A stretch of DNA of 64,000 bases from Streptomyces hoynatensis (GTDB taxonomy: Bacteria > Actinomycetota > Actinomycetes > Streptomycetales > Streptomycetaceae), in NCBI RefSeq assembly GCF_003626535.1, contig NZ_RBAL01000024.1, positions 31,486-95,485 of the forward strand. Direction: 5' to 3'. The notes beneath the pieces were generated by a model. The model saw only the letters and a list, made by a program, of their open reading frames with translations, ran no database searches and was not told the origin of the DNA. A program made the position numbers and the translations under genes. Shown one piece after another: positions 8,516-17,894 of the stretch (position 1 is the stretch's first letter; each line of letters begins with the position of its first letter).

Positions 8516-9883
8516 ATGAGCGAGCGGCGCACGCAGATCTTCGAGGTCTCCACGCTGTACGGGGCGGCCACCCTCGCCGCCGCCGTGGACGCCGGGCAGT
8601 TCGGCCCGGCCGAGGAGGCCAGGCGGCTGCTCCTGGTGTGCAACAACGCCGGGATTCCGGAAACCTCCGCGCAGGTGGAGGAGATGGCCGGCTGGGACCG
8701 GGTGGCGGCCCGTTTCGACCGGGTGCTGAGCTGGAACGAGACCATCTCCCCGTACCACCCGAGCCAGTGGGCGCCCCAGGAGGGCGACGAGGTGCTGTGG
8801 CAGCGGCTGCTGCGCGAGGCGTGGGGGATCGGGGAGGGGCCCTTCGACCTGGTGGTGGAGTCGGCCCACGCCAAGCCCGCGGCGACGCTGGCCGCGATCT
8901 TCGCCGACGCCGACATCCACGTCTACGCCGACGGCCTGATGGTCTACGGGCCCACCCGGGAGCGGCTGCCGTGGCCCACCGGCTGCCGGGTGCGGCGGCT
9001 GCTGCACCCGGACCTGGTGCCCGGGCTGCGCCCGCTGCTGCTGGCCGAGTACGACACGCCGGCCGAGGTGGTGCCGGCCGAGGCGTTCCGCGCCGTCCTG
9101 GACGAGATCACCGCGCAGTACGGCCGCGCCGAGGAGGACGCGCCGGTGGCGGGGGGCGAGGGCACGGCCGTGCTGCTCGGCCAGTACCTCGCGGCGCTGA
9201 ACCTGATCAGCGCGCGCGAGGAGGAGGAGCTGCACGAGCGGATGCTGCGGGGGGCGGCGGCGGCCGGGTGCCGCACGATCGTCTTCAAGCCGCACCCCAC
9301 CGCGCCCGCCCAGTACTCGAAGGCGCTGGAGAAGGCGGCGGCGGACGAGGGGGTGAGCCTCACCGTCCTGGACTCGCCGATGCTCGCCGAGACGCTCTTC
9401 GCGCGGGTGGCGCCGCAGCTGGTGGTGGGCTGCTTCTCCACGGCGCTGCTGACGGCCTCCGCGCTCTACGGGCTGCCGATCGCGCGGGTGGGGACCGGCC
9501 TCCTGCTGGAGCGGATCGTGCCCTACCAGAACAGCAACCGGGTGCCGCTGACCCTCGTCGACGCCCTGGTGCCCGATCTCCTGGAGCGGCGGGGCGGCGA
9601 GGTGGTCACGCGACGGCCGGAGGCGGCCGCGGAGCTGGCGCCGCTGCTGCGGGCCGTGGGCTACTGCATGCAGCCGAAGCTGCACCCGGGCCTGCGGCCG
9701 GAGGCCGAGTCCTGGCTGGGCGCGCACGGGCAGGCCGAGGCCGCCCGCTACTTCAAGCGGGGGCGGCTGACCGCGCTCGCGCTGCCCGGCGGGTTCGCGG
9801 CGAACCTCACCCGGCAACTGCCCGGCGGCCGGACGGCCCTGCGCATCGCCCGGAACGTCAAGCGCCGCGCCACCCGCAGGTAG
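8516..9883 (+). CDS. alpha-2,8-polysialyltransferase family protein
   Basis: The 455-residue protein resembles bacterial polysialyltransferases (GT52/PF07388 type): an N-terminal stretch opening VSTLYGAATLAAA, and a C-terminal half with FKPHPTAP and a GCFSTALLTASALYG motif, the HP and S(S/T) elements of that fold, which contact the CMP-sugar. Streptomycetes use related enzymes for wall glycopolymers such as teichulosonic acid. No sialic or Kdn biosynthesis genes lie in this window, so the donor must come from elsewhere. The family assignment is fairly firm, the substrate is inference. Confidence 0.75.
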   Translation: MSERRTQIFEVSTLYGAATLAAAVDAGQFGPAEEARRLLLVCNNAGIPETSAQVEEMAGWDRVAARFDRVLSWNETISPYHPSQWAPQEGDEVLWQRLLREAWGIGEGPFDLVVESAHAKPAATLAAIFADADIHVYADGLMVYGPTRERLPWPTGCRVRRLLHPDLVPGLRPLLLAEYDTPAEVVPAEAFRAVLDEITAQYGRAEEDAPVAGGEGTAVLLGQYLAALNLISAREEEELHERMLRGAAAAGCRTIVFKPHPTAPAQYSKALEKAAADEGVSLTVLDSPMLAETLFARVAPQLVVGCFSTALLTASALYGLPIARVGTGLLLERIVPYQNSNRVPLTLVDALVPDLLERRGGEVVTRRPEAAAELAPLLRAVGYCMQPKLHPGLRPEAESWLGAHGQAEAARYFKRGRLTALALPGGFAANLTRQLPGGRTALRIARNVKRRATRR

Positions 9884-9959
9884 CCGCCGCCCCGGCGCCC
9901 GGCCAGGGCAGGCACCCGGCCGCGCCTGCCCACGGACGGAAGCGGCCCCGGTCGGCTGC

Positions 9960-10066
9960 CGCGGTCGACGGCGGGCGGGCGCGGCCAGCGACGGGCGGGC
10001 GCGTGCGATCAACGGCAGGCGCGTGCGATCAACGACGGACTGCCGCGGTCAACGACGGGCGGGCGC
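9960..10066. repeat. degenerate 20-bp tandem repeat
   Basis: Units such as ACGGCAGGCGCGTGCGATCA repeat about five times with decay in the 242-bp convergent gap between the polysialyltransferase-like and acyltransferase genes. Confidence 0.55.
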
Positions 10067-10125
10067 AAGGCCGTTGCGGAGAAGGCGCGGAGAAGGCGCG
10101 GGGAGGGCGCGGGGGCGGCGCGGGT

Positions 10126-11208
10126 TCAGCCGAGGATGCGGCGCAGGCCCAGGCGGCCCCACAGGAGGCTGACGCCGTAGGACAGCACGACGGTGACCGC
10201 GAGCATCCCCACCAGCAGCGCCAGGCAGGCCGGGCCGCTCAGGTCGGCCGAGACCAGCGGGCGCACCAGTTCCTCGACGAAGAACACGTGCACCAGGTAC
10301 GCGCCGAGCGCCGCGGACGCGACCCGCTGGACGGTGGGGCGCAGGCGCCGGGGCACCTCGATCCGCACCAGGGGCAGGGCCACGCACAGCGTCAGGGCGC
10401 CGACGAAGAGGTGGGCGTTGGGTATGACGTAGTGGATCTGCGTGTCGTACCAGAGGATTCCGGCCACGGCGAGCGGGGCGAGGGCGAGCAGCAGCCGGCG
10501 CCACCCGGGAGCGAGCCGCCCGGGCAGCGAGAGCAGCAGGGCGCCGCCGACGGCGTAGACGACGGCGTAGGTGGAGAAGCCCCAGCCCACGGCCGGCGTC
10601 CCGCGGTCGGTCAGCTCCCCGAGCGTGGTCAGGGCGGTGGGCAGCGCGGCCACCCCGAGCAGCAACAGGCCCATTCCCCAGGGCCGTTGCCCCTGCCTGA
10701 TCAGCACGACGAAGCCGAGCAGGGCCACGATGACCAGGTACGGGTACATGAACCACAGGTGGTACGCGGGCTGGACGGTGCCGAAGCCGGCGTCCACCGC
10801 CAGGTCGGTCATCGGCTTCTCGTTCGTGCCGCGCAGCCAGGCCCAGGCGAGGTAGGCGGCGGTCCAGACGAAGAGCGGGACGAGATTGCGGGTCAGCCGC
10901 CGCCACAGCCGCGCGCCGTCGCGGGGCGGGGCCCCGACGAGGACGGCCCAGCCGGCGATGGCGAAGAAGACGGGGACGGCGAAGGAGCCCGCCGCGTCGC
11001 CCGCCATCCCGACCCAGTAGGCGCCGGCACCGTTGGCCTCGCGGGTGTCCACGGCGTGGATGAAGGTGGCCGAGACGTGGCTGAGGATCACCGAGCAGGA
11101 GGCGACCAGCCGCAACAGGTCGACGTCGAACCTGTGCTCACGCCGCTGCGGCGCTCGGGGCGGCGAGGCGGGGGCGCCGGCGGGCGGGGCTTCCGTGGAA
11201 GTGGCCAT
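10126..11208 (-). CDS. acyltransferase 3 family membrane protein
   Basis: A 360-residue integral membrane protein with about ten hydrophobic segments. The start of the domain, FDVDLLRLVASCSVILSHV, contains the conserved Arg and the active-site-like His of acyltransferase-3 proteins, which O-acetylate or O-acylate surface sugars and lipids. The first ~25 residues are a Pro/Ala-rich cytosolic tail. It faces the glycosyltransferase pair tail to tail; acylation of that polymer is possible but unproven. ATG11208 begins the tail. Confidence 0.82.
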   Translation of the reverse strand: MATSTEAPPAGAPASPPRAPQRREHRFDVDLLRLVASCSVILSHVSATFIHAVDTREANGAGAYWVGMAGDAAGSFAVPVFFAIAGWAVLVGAPPRDGARLWRRLTRNLVPLFVWTAAYLAWAWLRGTNEKPMTDLAVDAGFGTVQPAYHLWFMYPYLVIVALLGFVVLIRQGQRPWGMGLLLLGVAALPTALTTLGELTDRGTPAVGWGFSTYAVVYAVGGALLLSLPGRLAPGWRRLLLALAPLAVAGILWYDTQIHYVIPNAHLFVGALTLCVALPLVRIEVPRRLRPTVQRVASAALGAYLVHVFFVEELVRPLVSADLSGPACLALLVGMLAVTVVLSYGVSLLWGRLGLRRILG

Positions 11209-11354
11209 GGTTCCGTTCGCGGTCCGGGGGGTGTCGTGCACTTGTAGCCCGGCACCCCCAACGCCATATCGCGAACAGACGTCCGAGGGGTGAACTCCAC
11301 GCGTCCACCGCAGGTTTCCCGGCCGCGTGGACGCCGCACCGCGCCCGGCCCGCC

Positions 11355-12287
11355 TCACCCCGCCTCGTCCGCCCCCTCGGCGCCGCCGTCCAGGATCTCC
11401 CGCAGGCCGCTCTCCGGCGGCCCGTCGAACTGCGGTTCCGGCGTGAACGCCGCGTCCCAGGCCGCCGTGAAGGAGGCCGCCATCTCGCGCAGCCCGCTGT
11501 AGATCCACAGCGGGCTGCGCCACTCGTGGACGCCCACGCCCCACGCCTCGATGCCCGCGGCCTCGCACAGCGCGAGCGCCCGGCGCACGTGGAACTCCTG
11601 CGAGACCAGCAGCGCGCGGGTCACCCCGAAGACGTCGTGCGCGCGGGCGCAGGAGTTCCAGGTGTTGAAGCCGGCGTAGTCGGCGACCACGTGCGCGGCC
11701 GGGACGCCCCGCTCGGCCACCAGGTAACGGCGCATCGCCTCCGGCTCGTTGTAGCCCTCGCGGCTGTTGTCCCCGGTGACCAGGAGGGCGCGGACCCGGC
11801 CGTCGTGGTAGAGCTCGGCGGCGGCGTCCAGGCGGTGCGCCAGCCAGCCGCTCGGCTCGCCGTCCGCCCGCAGGCCCGCCCCGAAGACCACGGCCACCGG
11901 CGCGTGCGGCGCGTTCTCCACCGTCCGCACCCGGCCCTCCGTGCTCGTGTACACCCAGGCCGAGGGCAGGGTGGCCAGCACCGCGGCCGCCATGCACAGC
12001 TGCACGGCCAGCCGCCGGCCGCGCACCGTCCTCGGCAGCCGCGGCCGGGGCAGCCGCAGCCGGGACGGGCGCAGTCCCGGCAGCCGGGGCAGGCGCCGGC
12101 GCGGCGGGGGCGGGCCGGAGACGGCGGCGGTGGGCGCGGGGGCGGGGGCGGGGACACCGGAGCCGGGGGTACCCGAGCCGGAGCCGGGAGCACCCGCGCC
12201 GGAGCCGGGAGCACCCGCGCCGGAGGCCGGAGAGGCAGAGGCGGAGCCGGGGGCGGGATCGGAGCCGGGGGCCCGTTCGGTCGTCAC
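11355..12287 (-). CDS. SanA/YdcF-like (DUF218) membrane protein
   Basis: The 310-residue protein has a cytosolic Gly/Ser/Pro linker made of repeated GAPGSGA-like units (about residues 1-70), a Pro/Arg-rich stretch, one membrane helix (about 110-130) and an outside DUF218 domain. The domain shows VVFGAGLRADGEPS, LLVTGDNSREGYNEPEAM, DYAGFNTWNSC and VSQEFHVRRAL, all hallmarks of the SanA group linked to envelope integrity and vancomycin exclusion in enterics. GTG12287 follows GAGAGGGA. The repeated linker is encoded by 21-bp DNA repeats (about 12160-12235). Confidence 0.8.
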   Translation of the reverse strand: MTTERAPGSDPAPGSASASPASGAGAPGSGAGAPGSGSGTPGSGVPAPAPAPTAAVSGPPPPRRRLPRLPGLRPSRLRLPRPRLPRTVRGRRLAVQLCMAAAVLATLPSAWVYTSTEGRVRTVENAPHAPVAVVFGAGLRADGEPSGWLAHRLDAAAELYHDGRVRALLVTGDNSREGYNEPEAMRRYLVAERGVPAAHVVADYAGFNTWNSCARAHDVFGVTRALLVSQEFHVRRALALCEAAGIEAWGVGVHEWRSPLWIYSGLREMAASFTAAWDAAFTPEPQFDGPPESGLREILDGGAEGADEAG

Positions 12288-12426
12288 ATCCCTCTCACGG
12301 ACGGCGACGGGCGCAGAGTTCCCCGCGGGCGCGCGGCGTTCCCCGCGGCCGGGCCGCCCGGCGCGAAACGCCAGGTCCCGCGCCCCGGATGAGAGATGCA
12401 CCACGGCCGGTTTCGCCCGGGTGGCG

Positions 12427-12432
12427 TAATCT
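12427..12432 (+). promoter_or_regulatory. -10 element for a leaderless transcript
   Basis: TAATCT lies exactly 7 nt before GTG12440 with no ribosome binding site between, the spacing expected when transcription begins at the start codon. Confidence 0.5.
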
Positions 12433-12439
12433 CGCACGG

Positions 12440-13174
12440 GTGATCGAGGGGCTGAGCGGCGCGGACTGGACAGTGCTCGCCCTCGGCGCACTCCTCGTCG
12501 GACTGGCCAAGACCTCCATCGGCGGGGTCGCCTCCATCAGCGTGGCCCTCTTCGCCGCCGTGCTGCCCGCCAGGGAGTCGAGCGGCGCCCTGCTGCCCCT
12601 GCTCATCACCGGCGACCTGATGGCCGTCGGCGCCTACCGCAGGCACGTGGACTGGGCGGCGCTGCTGCGGCTCTTCCCCTCCGTGGCCGCCGGCGTGCTG
12701 ATCGGCGTCGGCTTCGTCGCCTGGGTGGACGACACGGTGATGCGGCGCACCATCGGCGGGCTGCTGCTCGCGGTCGTCGCGGTGCACCTGTGGCAGCGGC
12801 GGCGCCCGGCCCGGGTGGGCTCGGGACGCACCCGCGCCCTGGTCTTCGGGCTGCTCGCGGGCTTCACCACCATGGTGGCCAACGCGGGGGGCGCCGTCAT
12901 GTCGCTGTACCTGCTGGCCGCCGGGTACCCGAAGCTGCGCTTCCTGGGGACCACCGCCTGGTTCTTCTTCATCGTCAACCTCTTCAAGGTGCCCTTCAGC
13001 GCGAGCCTCGGCCTGATCGACGGGGGCTCCCTTGGCCTCAACGCCGCGCTGATCCCCGCCGTGATCGTCGGCGGGCTGCTCGGCCGGATCGGCATCAGGC
13101 ACGTCGACCAGGCCCGCTTCGAGCGCCTCGTGCTGCTGTTCACCGTCGTCTCCAGCCTCAACCTGCTGCGCTGA
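12440..13174 (+). CDS. TauE/SafE (TSUP) family membrane permease
   Basis: A 244-residue protein with about eight membrane segments. It shows the two-fold TSUP repeat: VLALGALLVGLAKTSIGGVASIS at the N-terminus and LVFGLLAGFTTMVANAGGAV in the middle, each with the conserved Gly-rich loop. Family members export sulfite, sulfoacetate or other anions; the substrate here is unknown. It diverges from the SanA-like gene (152-bp gap) and is probably leaderless. Confidence 0.85.
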   Translation: MIEGLSGADWTVLALGALLVGLAKTSIGGVASISVALFAAVLPARESSGALLPLLITGDLMAVGAYRRHVDWAALLRLFPSVAAGVLIGVGFVAWVDDTVMRRTIGGLLLAVVAVHLWQRRRPARVGSGRTRALVFGLLAGFTTMVANAGGAVMSLYLLAAGYPKLRFLGTTAWFFFIVNLFKVPFSASLGLIDGGSLGLNAALIPAVIVGGLLGRIGIRHVDQARFERLVLLFTVVSSLNLLR

Positions 13175-13247
13175 ACGCCCGCCGCCCAGGCCGTGCCGGG
13201 CCGCCGGCCGGGGTGCCCCCGCGCGAGCGCGGGGCGACCATGGGGGC

Positions 13248-14765
13248 ATGCTGCTCGCCGACGTCGCGCTGACCTCGCGGGAGGTGGCGGCCACGGCCGC
13301 GCGGTCGGCCAAGGTGGCCGCGCTGGCCCGGCTGTTCGGGGCCACCGGGCCCGCCGAGGCGCCGGTCGTCATCACCTACCTGGCCGGCCGGCTGCCGCAG
13401 CGGCGGCTCGGGGTGGGCCCGCGCGCCCTGGCCGAGCGCCCGCCGCCGAGCCCCGCCGCGCGGCTGACCGTGCTGGGCACCGACCTGGCCCTGAGCCGGA
13501 TCGCCGGGGTCTTCGGCCAGGGCGCGGGAGCGGAACGGCGGCGGCTGCTGCGCGCGTTGCTCGCCGAGGCCACCGCGGAGGAGCAGGACTTCCTGGTGCG
13601 GCTGATCGGCGGCGAGCTGCGGCAGGGCGCCCTGGACGCCTTCGCCGTGGAGGGCCTGGCCGCCGCCTCGGGGGCCGCGCCCGAGGAGGTGCGGCGCGCG
13701 GTGATGCTGGGCGGCTCGCTCGGCGCGGTGGCCCGCGCCCTGCTCGCGGACGGGCCCGCGGCGCTGGCGGAGTTCACGCTGACCGTGGGCAGGCCGGTGC
13801 TGCCGATGCTGGCGCAGAGCGCGAAGGACCTCGGCGAGGCGCTGGAGAGGGCGGGCCCCTGCGCCGTGGAGGAGAAGCTCGACGGCATCAGGGCGCAGGT
13901 GCACCGGGAGGGCGACCGGGTGCGGATCTACACCAGGACCCTGGACGAGATCACCGAACGGCTGCCCGAGGTGCGGGCCGCGGCGCTGGAACTCGCGGCG
14001 GAACGGGCCGTGCTGGACGGGGAGCTGATCGCGCTGGACGAGGCGGGGCGGCCCCGGCCGTTCCAGGAGACCTCGGGCCGGGTCGGCTCGCTCCAGGGGA
14101 CGCTGCCGCTCACCCCGGTCTTCTTCGACGCGCTGCTGATCGGCGACCGCGACCTGCTGGAGGCGCCCACCGCGGAGCGGCACGCCGCGCTGGCCGCGAT
14201 CGCCCCGGGCCCGCGGCGGGTCAGGCGGGTGCTCGTCGAGGACCCGGCCGACGCGGCGGCCAGGCGGGCGGCCGAACGCTTCGCCGCGGAGGTGCTGGCC
14301 GCCGGGCACGAGGGCGTGCTGGTGAAGGCGCTGAACGCCCCCTACCGGGCGGGGCGGCGCGGCGCCTCCTGGCTGAAGGTGAAGCCGGTGCACACGCTCG
14401 ACCTGGTGGTGCTGGCCGCCGAGTGGGGCCACGGGCGGCGCACCGGCAGGCTGTCGAACCTGCACCTGGGCGCCAGGCGGGCGGACGGCTCCTTCGCGAT
14501 GCTCGGCAAGACCTTCAAGGGGCTCACGGACGCGCTGCTCGACTGGCAGACCGGCCGGCTGCGCGAGCTGGCCGTCGCGGACGACGGCCACGTGGTGCGG
14601 GTGCGTCCGGAACTGGTCGTGGAGATCGCCCTCGACGGCGTGCAGCGCTCGACCCGCTACCCCGCGGGCGTCACCCTCCGCTTCGCGCGGGTGCTGCGCT
14701 ACCGCGAGGACAAGCCCGCCGGCGAGGCGGACACCGTGGAGACGGTCCTCGCGATGCTGCGGTGA
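13248..14765 (+). CDS. ATP-dependent DNA ligase (LigB type)
   Basis: The 505-residue protein has an N-terminal helical DNA-binding region (1-175), the nucleotidyltransferase domain with motif I EEKLDGIR (adenylated Lys210), motif III-like FFDALLIGDRDLL, motif IV EGVLVKAL and motif V WLKVKPVHTLDLVV, then an OB domain to the end. This is the archaeal-like ATP ligase of actinobacteria (mycobacterial LigB size), not LigD, as polymerase and nuclease domains are absent and no ku gene is near. It seals nicks as an accessory to the NAD-dependent replicative ligase. Confidence 0.92.
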   Translation: MLLADVALTSREVAATAARSAKVAALARLFGATGPAEAPVVITYLAGRLPQRRLGVGPRALAERPPPSPAARLTVLGTDLALSRIAGVFGQGAGAERRRLLRALLAEATAEEQDFLVRLIGGELRQGALDAFAVEGLAAASGAAPEEVRRAVMLGGSLGAVARALLADGPAALAEFTLTVGRPVLPMLAQSAKDLGEALERAGPCAVEEKLDGIRAQVHREGDRVRIYTRTLDEITERLPEVRAAALELAAERAVLDGELIALDEAGRPRPFQETSGRVGSLQGTLPLTPVFFDALLIGDRDLLEAPTAERHAALAAIAPGPRRVRRVLVEDPADAAARRAAERFAAEVLAAGHEGVLVKALNAPYRAGRRGASWLKVKPVHTLDLVVLAAEWGHGRRTGRLSNLHLGARRADGSFAMLGKTFKGLTDALLDWQTGRLRELAVADDGHVVRVRPELVVEIALDGVQRSTRYPAGVTLRFARVLRYREDKPAGEADTVETVLAMLR

Positions 14766-14771
14766 GGCCCC

Positions 14772-14835
14772 GGGCCTCCAGCCCCCGGCCCCGGCTCCGG
14801 CCCCGGCTCCGGTCCCGGCCCCGGCCCCGGCGCGC
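14772..14835. repeat. CCCCGGCTCCGG-type low-complexity repeat
   Basis: Directly after the ligase gene, CCCCGGCTCCGG units alternate for about 60 bp. The rest of the 291-bp gap to 15057 is GC-rich and without a credible gene. Confidence 0.5.
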
Positions 14836-15056
14836 AGGCGTACGGCCGGGGGCGGGACGGGCGCGCACGCCGGGGCGGGCGGGAGGGCGCGTACGCCGGG
14901 GCCGCGGGACGGGTGCGCCGGGGCCGGGCGCAGGGGGCGGGTGGGCACGGCCGGGGGAAGGGCCACGGACGGGAAGTGCACACACACGGAAAAGCGGGGC
15001 CCAGTCCGGCCGTAAACATACAAAAGGCCAGGCGTGATGTGGGATGCTCCCCGGCT

Positions 15057-15527
15057 ATGAAGTCGCTGGGACTCTTACTCGCGGTCAGCCTCGTCGCACT
15101 CGCCGCCGTGATCGGCTATCGGTCGGGCCGGGAGGCCGAACGGAAGGCGGCCTGGGAGCCGATAGCCGACCGGATGGAGGACGCCGGCACCGCGCTCGCC
15201 GGGGAATTCCGGGCCCGCGCGGGAAGTTCGGCCGGGCGGGCGGCCCGCGGGGTGCAGTGGATATGCGTGTCGCTCGACCCGCAGGGCCTGCCCCTGGTCG
15301 TCGTGGTCACCGACGCCCGCCCCGAGGGCACCGAGGCGGATCAGCTCCTCGCCGACATACGGGACTTCCTCGCCCAGCGCCACGGCGCCGACTTCGCCCG
15401 CGGTCACTCGGACATGCTGCTGACCAGCGAGGGAGAGGTGGTGCGCGACCTGCCGGCCGCCACCCTCGACCCGCATCCGAGGGCCGCCGCGGCGGACCCG
15501 CGGCGAATCGTGCCTTCATCGTTATGA
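15057..15527 (+). CDS. small membrane-anchored or secreted hypothetical protein
   Basis: A 156-residue protein opening with a hydrophobic helix (MKSLGLLLAVSLVALAAVIGY) and a charged helix (EAERKAAWEPIADRMEDAG). The rest is a compact soluble region containing VQWICVSLDPQGLPLVVVV. I do not recognise the family. The N-terminal helix lacks a clear cleavage site, so a membrane anchor is as likely as secretion. It sits 90 bp before the L,D-transpeptidase gene and might act at the envelope with it. Confidence 0.6.
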   Translation: MKSLGLLLAVSLVALAAVIGYRSGREAERKAAWEPIADRMEDAGTALAGEFRARAGSSAGRAARGVQWICVSLDPQGLPLVVVVTDARPEGTEADQLLADIRDFLAQRHGADFARGHSDMLLTSEGEVVRDLPAATLDPHPRAAAADPRRIVPSSL

Positions 15528-15617
15528 CCTGAAGCGCAACAAATTGGCGTCTCCGCACATGTTTATCAGTGGGGCCCAAAGGCCCCGAGAGGTCAGGTGA
15601 ACCCCAGGGAGACCCCC

Positions 15618-16727
15618 ATGCGCTTGGTGCCTTTCCGCAGGACGGCCGCCCTCGCGGCCCCCGGCCCCGCACTGCTCACGACCCTGCTCGCGGCCCTGCT
15701 CGCGCTGCTGCTCACCGGGTGCGTGGCACAGGCGGACGGCGCCGGCGGCCCGGCCACCTCCCCCGCCGCCGCGGACCGGAGCGCCGAGGCCGAGCGGGAC
15801 GCGGGGACCGCCGAGGCCGGCGCCGCGGAGACGCCGGAGGCCGAGCGGGTGCTGCTCGACTACGGGGACGAGTCGGACCAGGTGCGCGAGCTCCAGGCGC
15901 GGCTGGCGCAGCTCGGCCACTTCGCCGCCAGGCCCACCGGCTACTACGGGGACGTGACGCTCGGCGCCGTCTCCGAGTACCAGCGGGCGGCGGGTCTCGA
16001 CGTCTCGGGGAAGGTCGACGAGAGCACCTGGGCCGAGCTGACCGGGCAGACCGAGCAGCCGACCGAGGCCGAGCTCTTCCCGCCGCGGCAGGTGATGGGC
16101 TACGGGGACGAGTCGGAGCAGGTGCGCGAGCTCCAGGCGCGGCTGGCGCAGCTCGGGCACTTCACGCAGAACCCGACCGGCTACTACGGCGAGGTGACCT
16201 CGGCCTCGGTCGCCGCCTTCCAGGAGGCGGCGGGGCTTCAGGCCAGCGGCACCGTCTTCGAGGACACCTGGGAGGCCCTGACCGCGGGGACGGCCCAGCC
16301 CACGCACGAGGAGATGTACCCGCCGCTCGACGTGCCCGACGCGGTCCCGGCGCAGGACCTGGACGACCGCTGTCTCACCGGGCGGGTGCTGTGCATCTCG
16401 AAGACCTCGCGGACCCTGTCCTGGGTGATCGACGGCGAGGTGCAGATGACCGTGGAGGTCCGCTTCGGCGCCGAGGAGACCCCGACCAGGGAGGGCGTCT
16501 TCGAGGTGTACTGGAAGTCCCGCCACCACCACTCCACGCTGTACGACTCGCCCATGCCGTACGCGATGTTCTTCGACGGCGGCCAGGCGGTGCACTACTC
16601 CGCCGACTTCGCGGCCAACGGCTACAACGGCGCCTCGCACGGCTGCGTCAACGTGCGCGACGAGGACGCCATCGCCCGGCTCTTCGACGAGGTGCACGAG
16701 GGGGACGAGGTCGTCGTGCACTGGTGA
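15618..16727 (+). CDS. lipoprotein L,D-transpeptidase with two peptidoglycan-binding domains
   Basis: The 369-residue precursor has a lipoprotein signal ending in the lipobox LLTGC (Cys about residue 35), an Ala/Glu linker, and two near-identical PG_binding_1 repeats (about 75-145 and 155-225, each opening YGDESxQVRELQARLAQLGHF). A YkuD domain follows with the catalytic motif SHGCVNVRD (nucleophile Cys343; HYSADFAANGYNGASHGC). It should form 3-3 or lipoprotein-type crosslinks in peptidoglycan outside the membrane. ATG15618 is preferred over GTG15597 because AGGGAG lies 6 nt upstream. Confidence 0.9.
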   Translation: MRLVPFRRTAALAAPGPALLTTLLAALLALLLTGCVAQADGAGGPATSPAAADRSAEAERDAGTAEAGAAETPEAERVLLDYGDESDQVRELQARLAQLGHFAARPTGYYGDVTLGAVSEYQRAAGLDVSGKVDESTWAELTGQTEQPTEAELFPPRQVMGYGDESEQVRELQARLAQLGHFTQNPTGYYGEVTSASVAAFQEAAGLQASGTVFEDTWEALTAGTAQPTHEEMYPPLDVPDAVPAQDLDDRCLTGRVLCISKTSRTLSWVIDGEVQMTVEVRFGAEETPTREGVFEVYWKSRHHHSTLYDSPMPYAMFFDGGQAVHYSADFAANGYNGASHGCVNVRDEDAIARLFDEVHEGDEVVVHW

Positions 16728-16788
16728 TTTCCCTAGTGCGGAAACGGTGCCGATTGGCAAACCCAAAGGTAGGTAAAAGAATGCGGGG

Positions 16789-17772
16789 ATGAGGTACATC
16801 ATCATCGGAGCGGGGGCCGTTGGCGGTGCCATCGGGGGACGCCTGGCGGAGGCCGGGCGCGAGGTGGTACTCGTCGCGCGGGGGGCGCACGCCGCCGCGT
16901 TGCGCGAGGGCGGGCTGCGGCTCATGTCGCCCGGCGGAGTGGCCAAGCCGACGGTTCCGGTGGCCGAGGGGCCCCAGGATCTCGAACTGCGACCCGACGA
17001 CGTGCTGATCCTGGCGGTGAAGACCCAGGACACGGTTGCCGCGCTGGAGACGTGGGCGCCCTACGCCTCGCACCTGCCGCTGCTGTGCGCGCAGAACGGC
17101 GTGAAGAACGAGGAGCTGGCGCTGCGCCGCTTCGCCCGGGTGTACGGGGTCTGCGTGTGGCTGCCCGCGCAGCACCTGGAGCCGGGCCGGGTGACCACCT
17201 TCGCCGCGCCCCTGACCGGCATGCTGCACCTGGGCACCTACCCGGAGGGCCCGCCGGACCGGACGATCCGCGAGATCGCCGCCGACCTGGAGGACTCGGG
17301 CTTCCTGGCGCCCGTGGTGCCCGACGTGCTGCGCTGGAAGTACGCGAAGCTGGTGACGAACCTGGCCAACGCCCTGGAGGCGGTCTGCGGGCAGGCCGGG
17401 CCGCACAACCCGCAGCTCGGCGAGCTCTACGGCCAGGTGTTCGCCGAGGGGGCCACGGTGCTCGGCGCCGCGGGCATCCCCTTCGCGAGCGAGGCCGAGC
17501 AGGCCGAACTGCGCGGGGACCGGCTGAAGTTGCGCCGGGTGCCGGGCGTCAGGCAGGTGGGCGGCTCCTCCTCGCAGAGCCTGCTGCGCGGCAAGGGCTC
17601 GATCGAGACCGACTACCTGAACGGCGAGATCGTGCTGCTCGGCCGCCTGCACCGGGTGCCGACCCCGCTCAACGCGGCGCTCCAGCGGGCCGCCAACACC
17701 TTCGCCCGCGAGGGCCGCGAGCCGGGCACCATGTCCCCTGCCGAGCTGAAGGACCTGGCCGCCTCCCTCTGA
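16789..17772 (+). CDS. ketopantoate reductase family (ApbA/PanE)
   Basis: A 327-residue NADPH enzyme with the N-terminal Rossmann motif IIIGAGAVGGAIGGRL, LAVKTQDT and CAQNGVKNEE in the nucleotide domain. The helical C-terminal domain contains KYAKLVTNLANALEA, with the conserved catalytic Lys and Asn. It reduces 2-dehydropantoate to pantoate on the way to CoA, or a similar 2-keto acid, as streptomycetes hold several paralogues. A strong terminator follows at 17789-17820. Confidence 0.85.
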   Translation: MRYIIIGAGAVGGAIGGRLAEAGREVVLVARGAHAAALREGGLRLMSPGGVAKPTVPVAEGPQDLELRPDDVLILAVKTQDTVAALETWAPYASHLPLLCAQNGVKNEELALRRFARVYGVCVWLPAQHLEPGRVTTFAAPLTGMLHLGTYPEGPPDRTIREIAADLEDSGFLAPVVPDVLRWKYAKLVTNLANALEAVCGQAGPHNPQLGELYGQVFAEGATVLGAAGIPFASEAEQAELRGDRLKLRRVPGVRQVGGSSSQSLLRGKGSIETDYLNGEIVLLGRLHRVPTPLNAALQRAANTFAREGREPGTMSPAELKDLAASL

Positions 17773-17788
17773 GCCTCCCCGCCTCCAT

Positions 17789-17820
17789 GGGGTCCCGGCC
17801 GTCCCGGCCGGGACCCCCTT
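17789..17820 (+). terminator. intrinsic terminator after the ketopantoate reductase gene
   Basis: GGGGTCCCGGCC pairs with GGCCGGGACCCC (12 bp, 5-nt loop) and is followed by CTT. Confidence 0.8.
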
Positions 17821-17894
17821 GCTCGCCCTCGCTCCCCCGGCACCGGGGAAAGACGGGGTGCTTCCCCGTCCCGCCGCGTTCTACGGTGCCCGGC

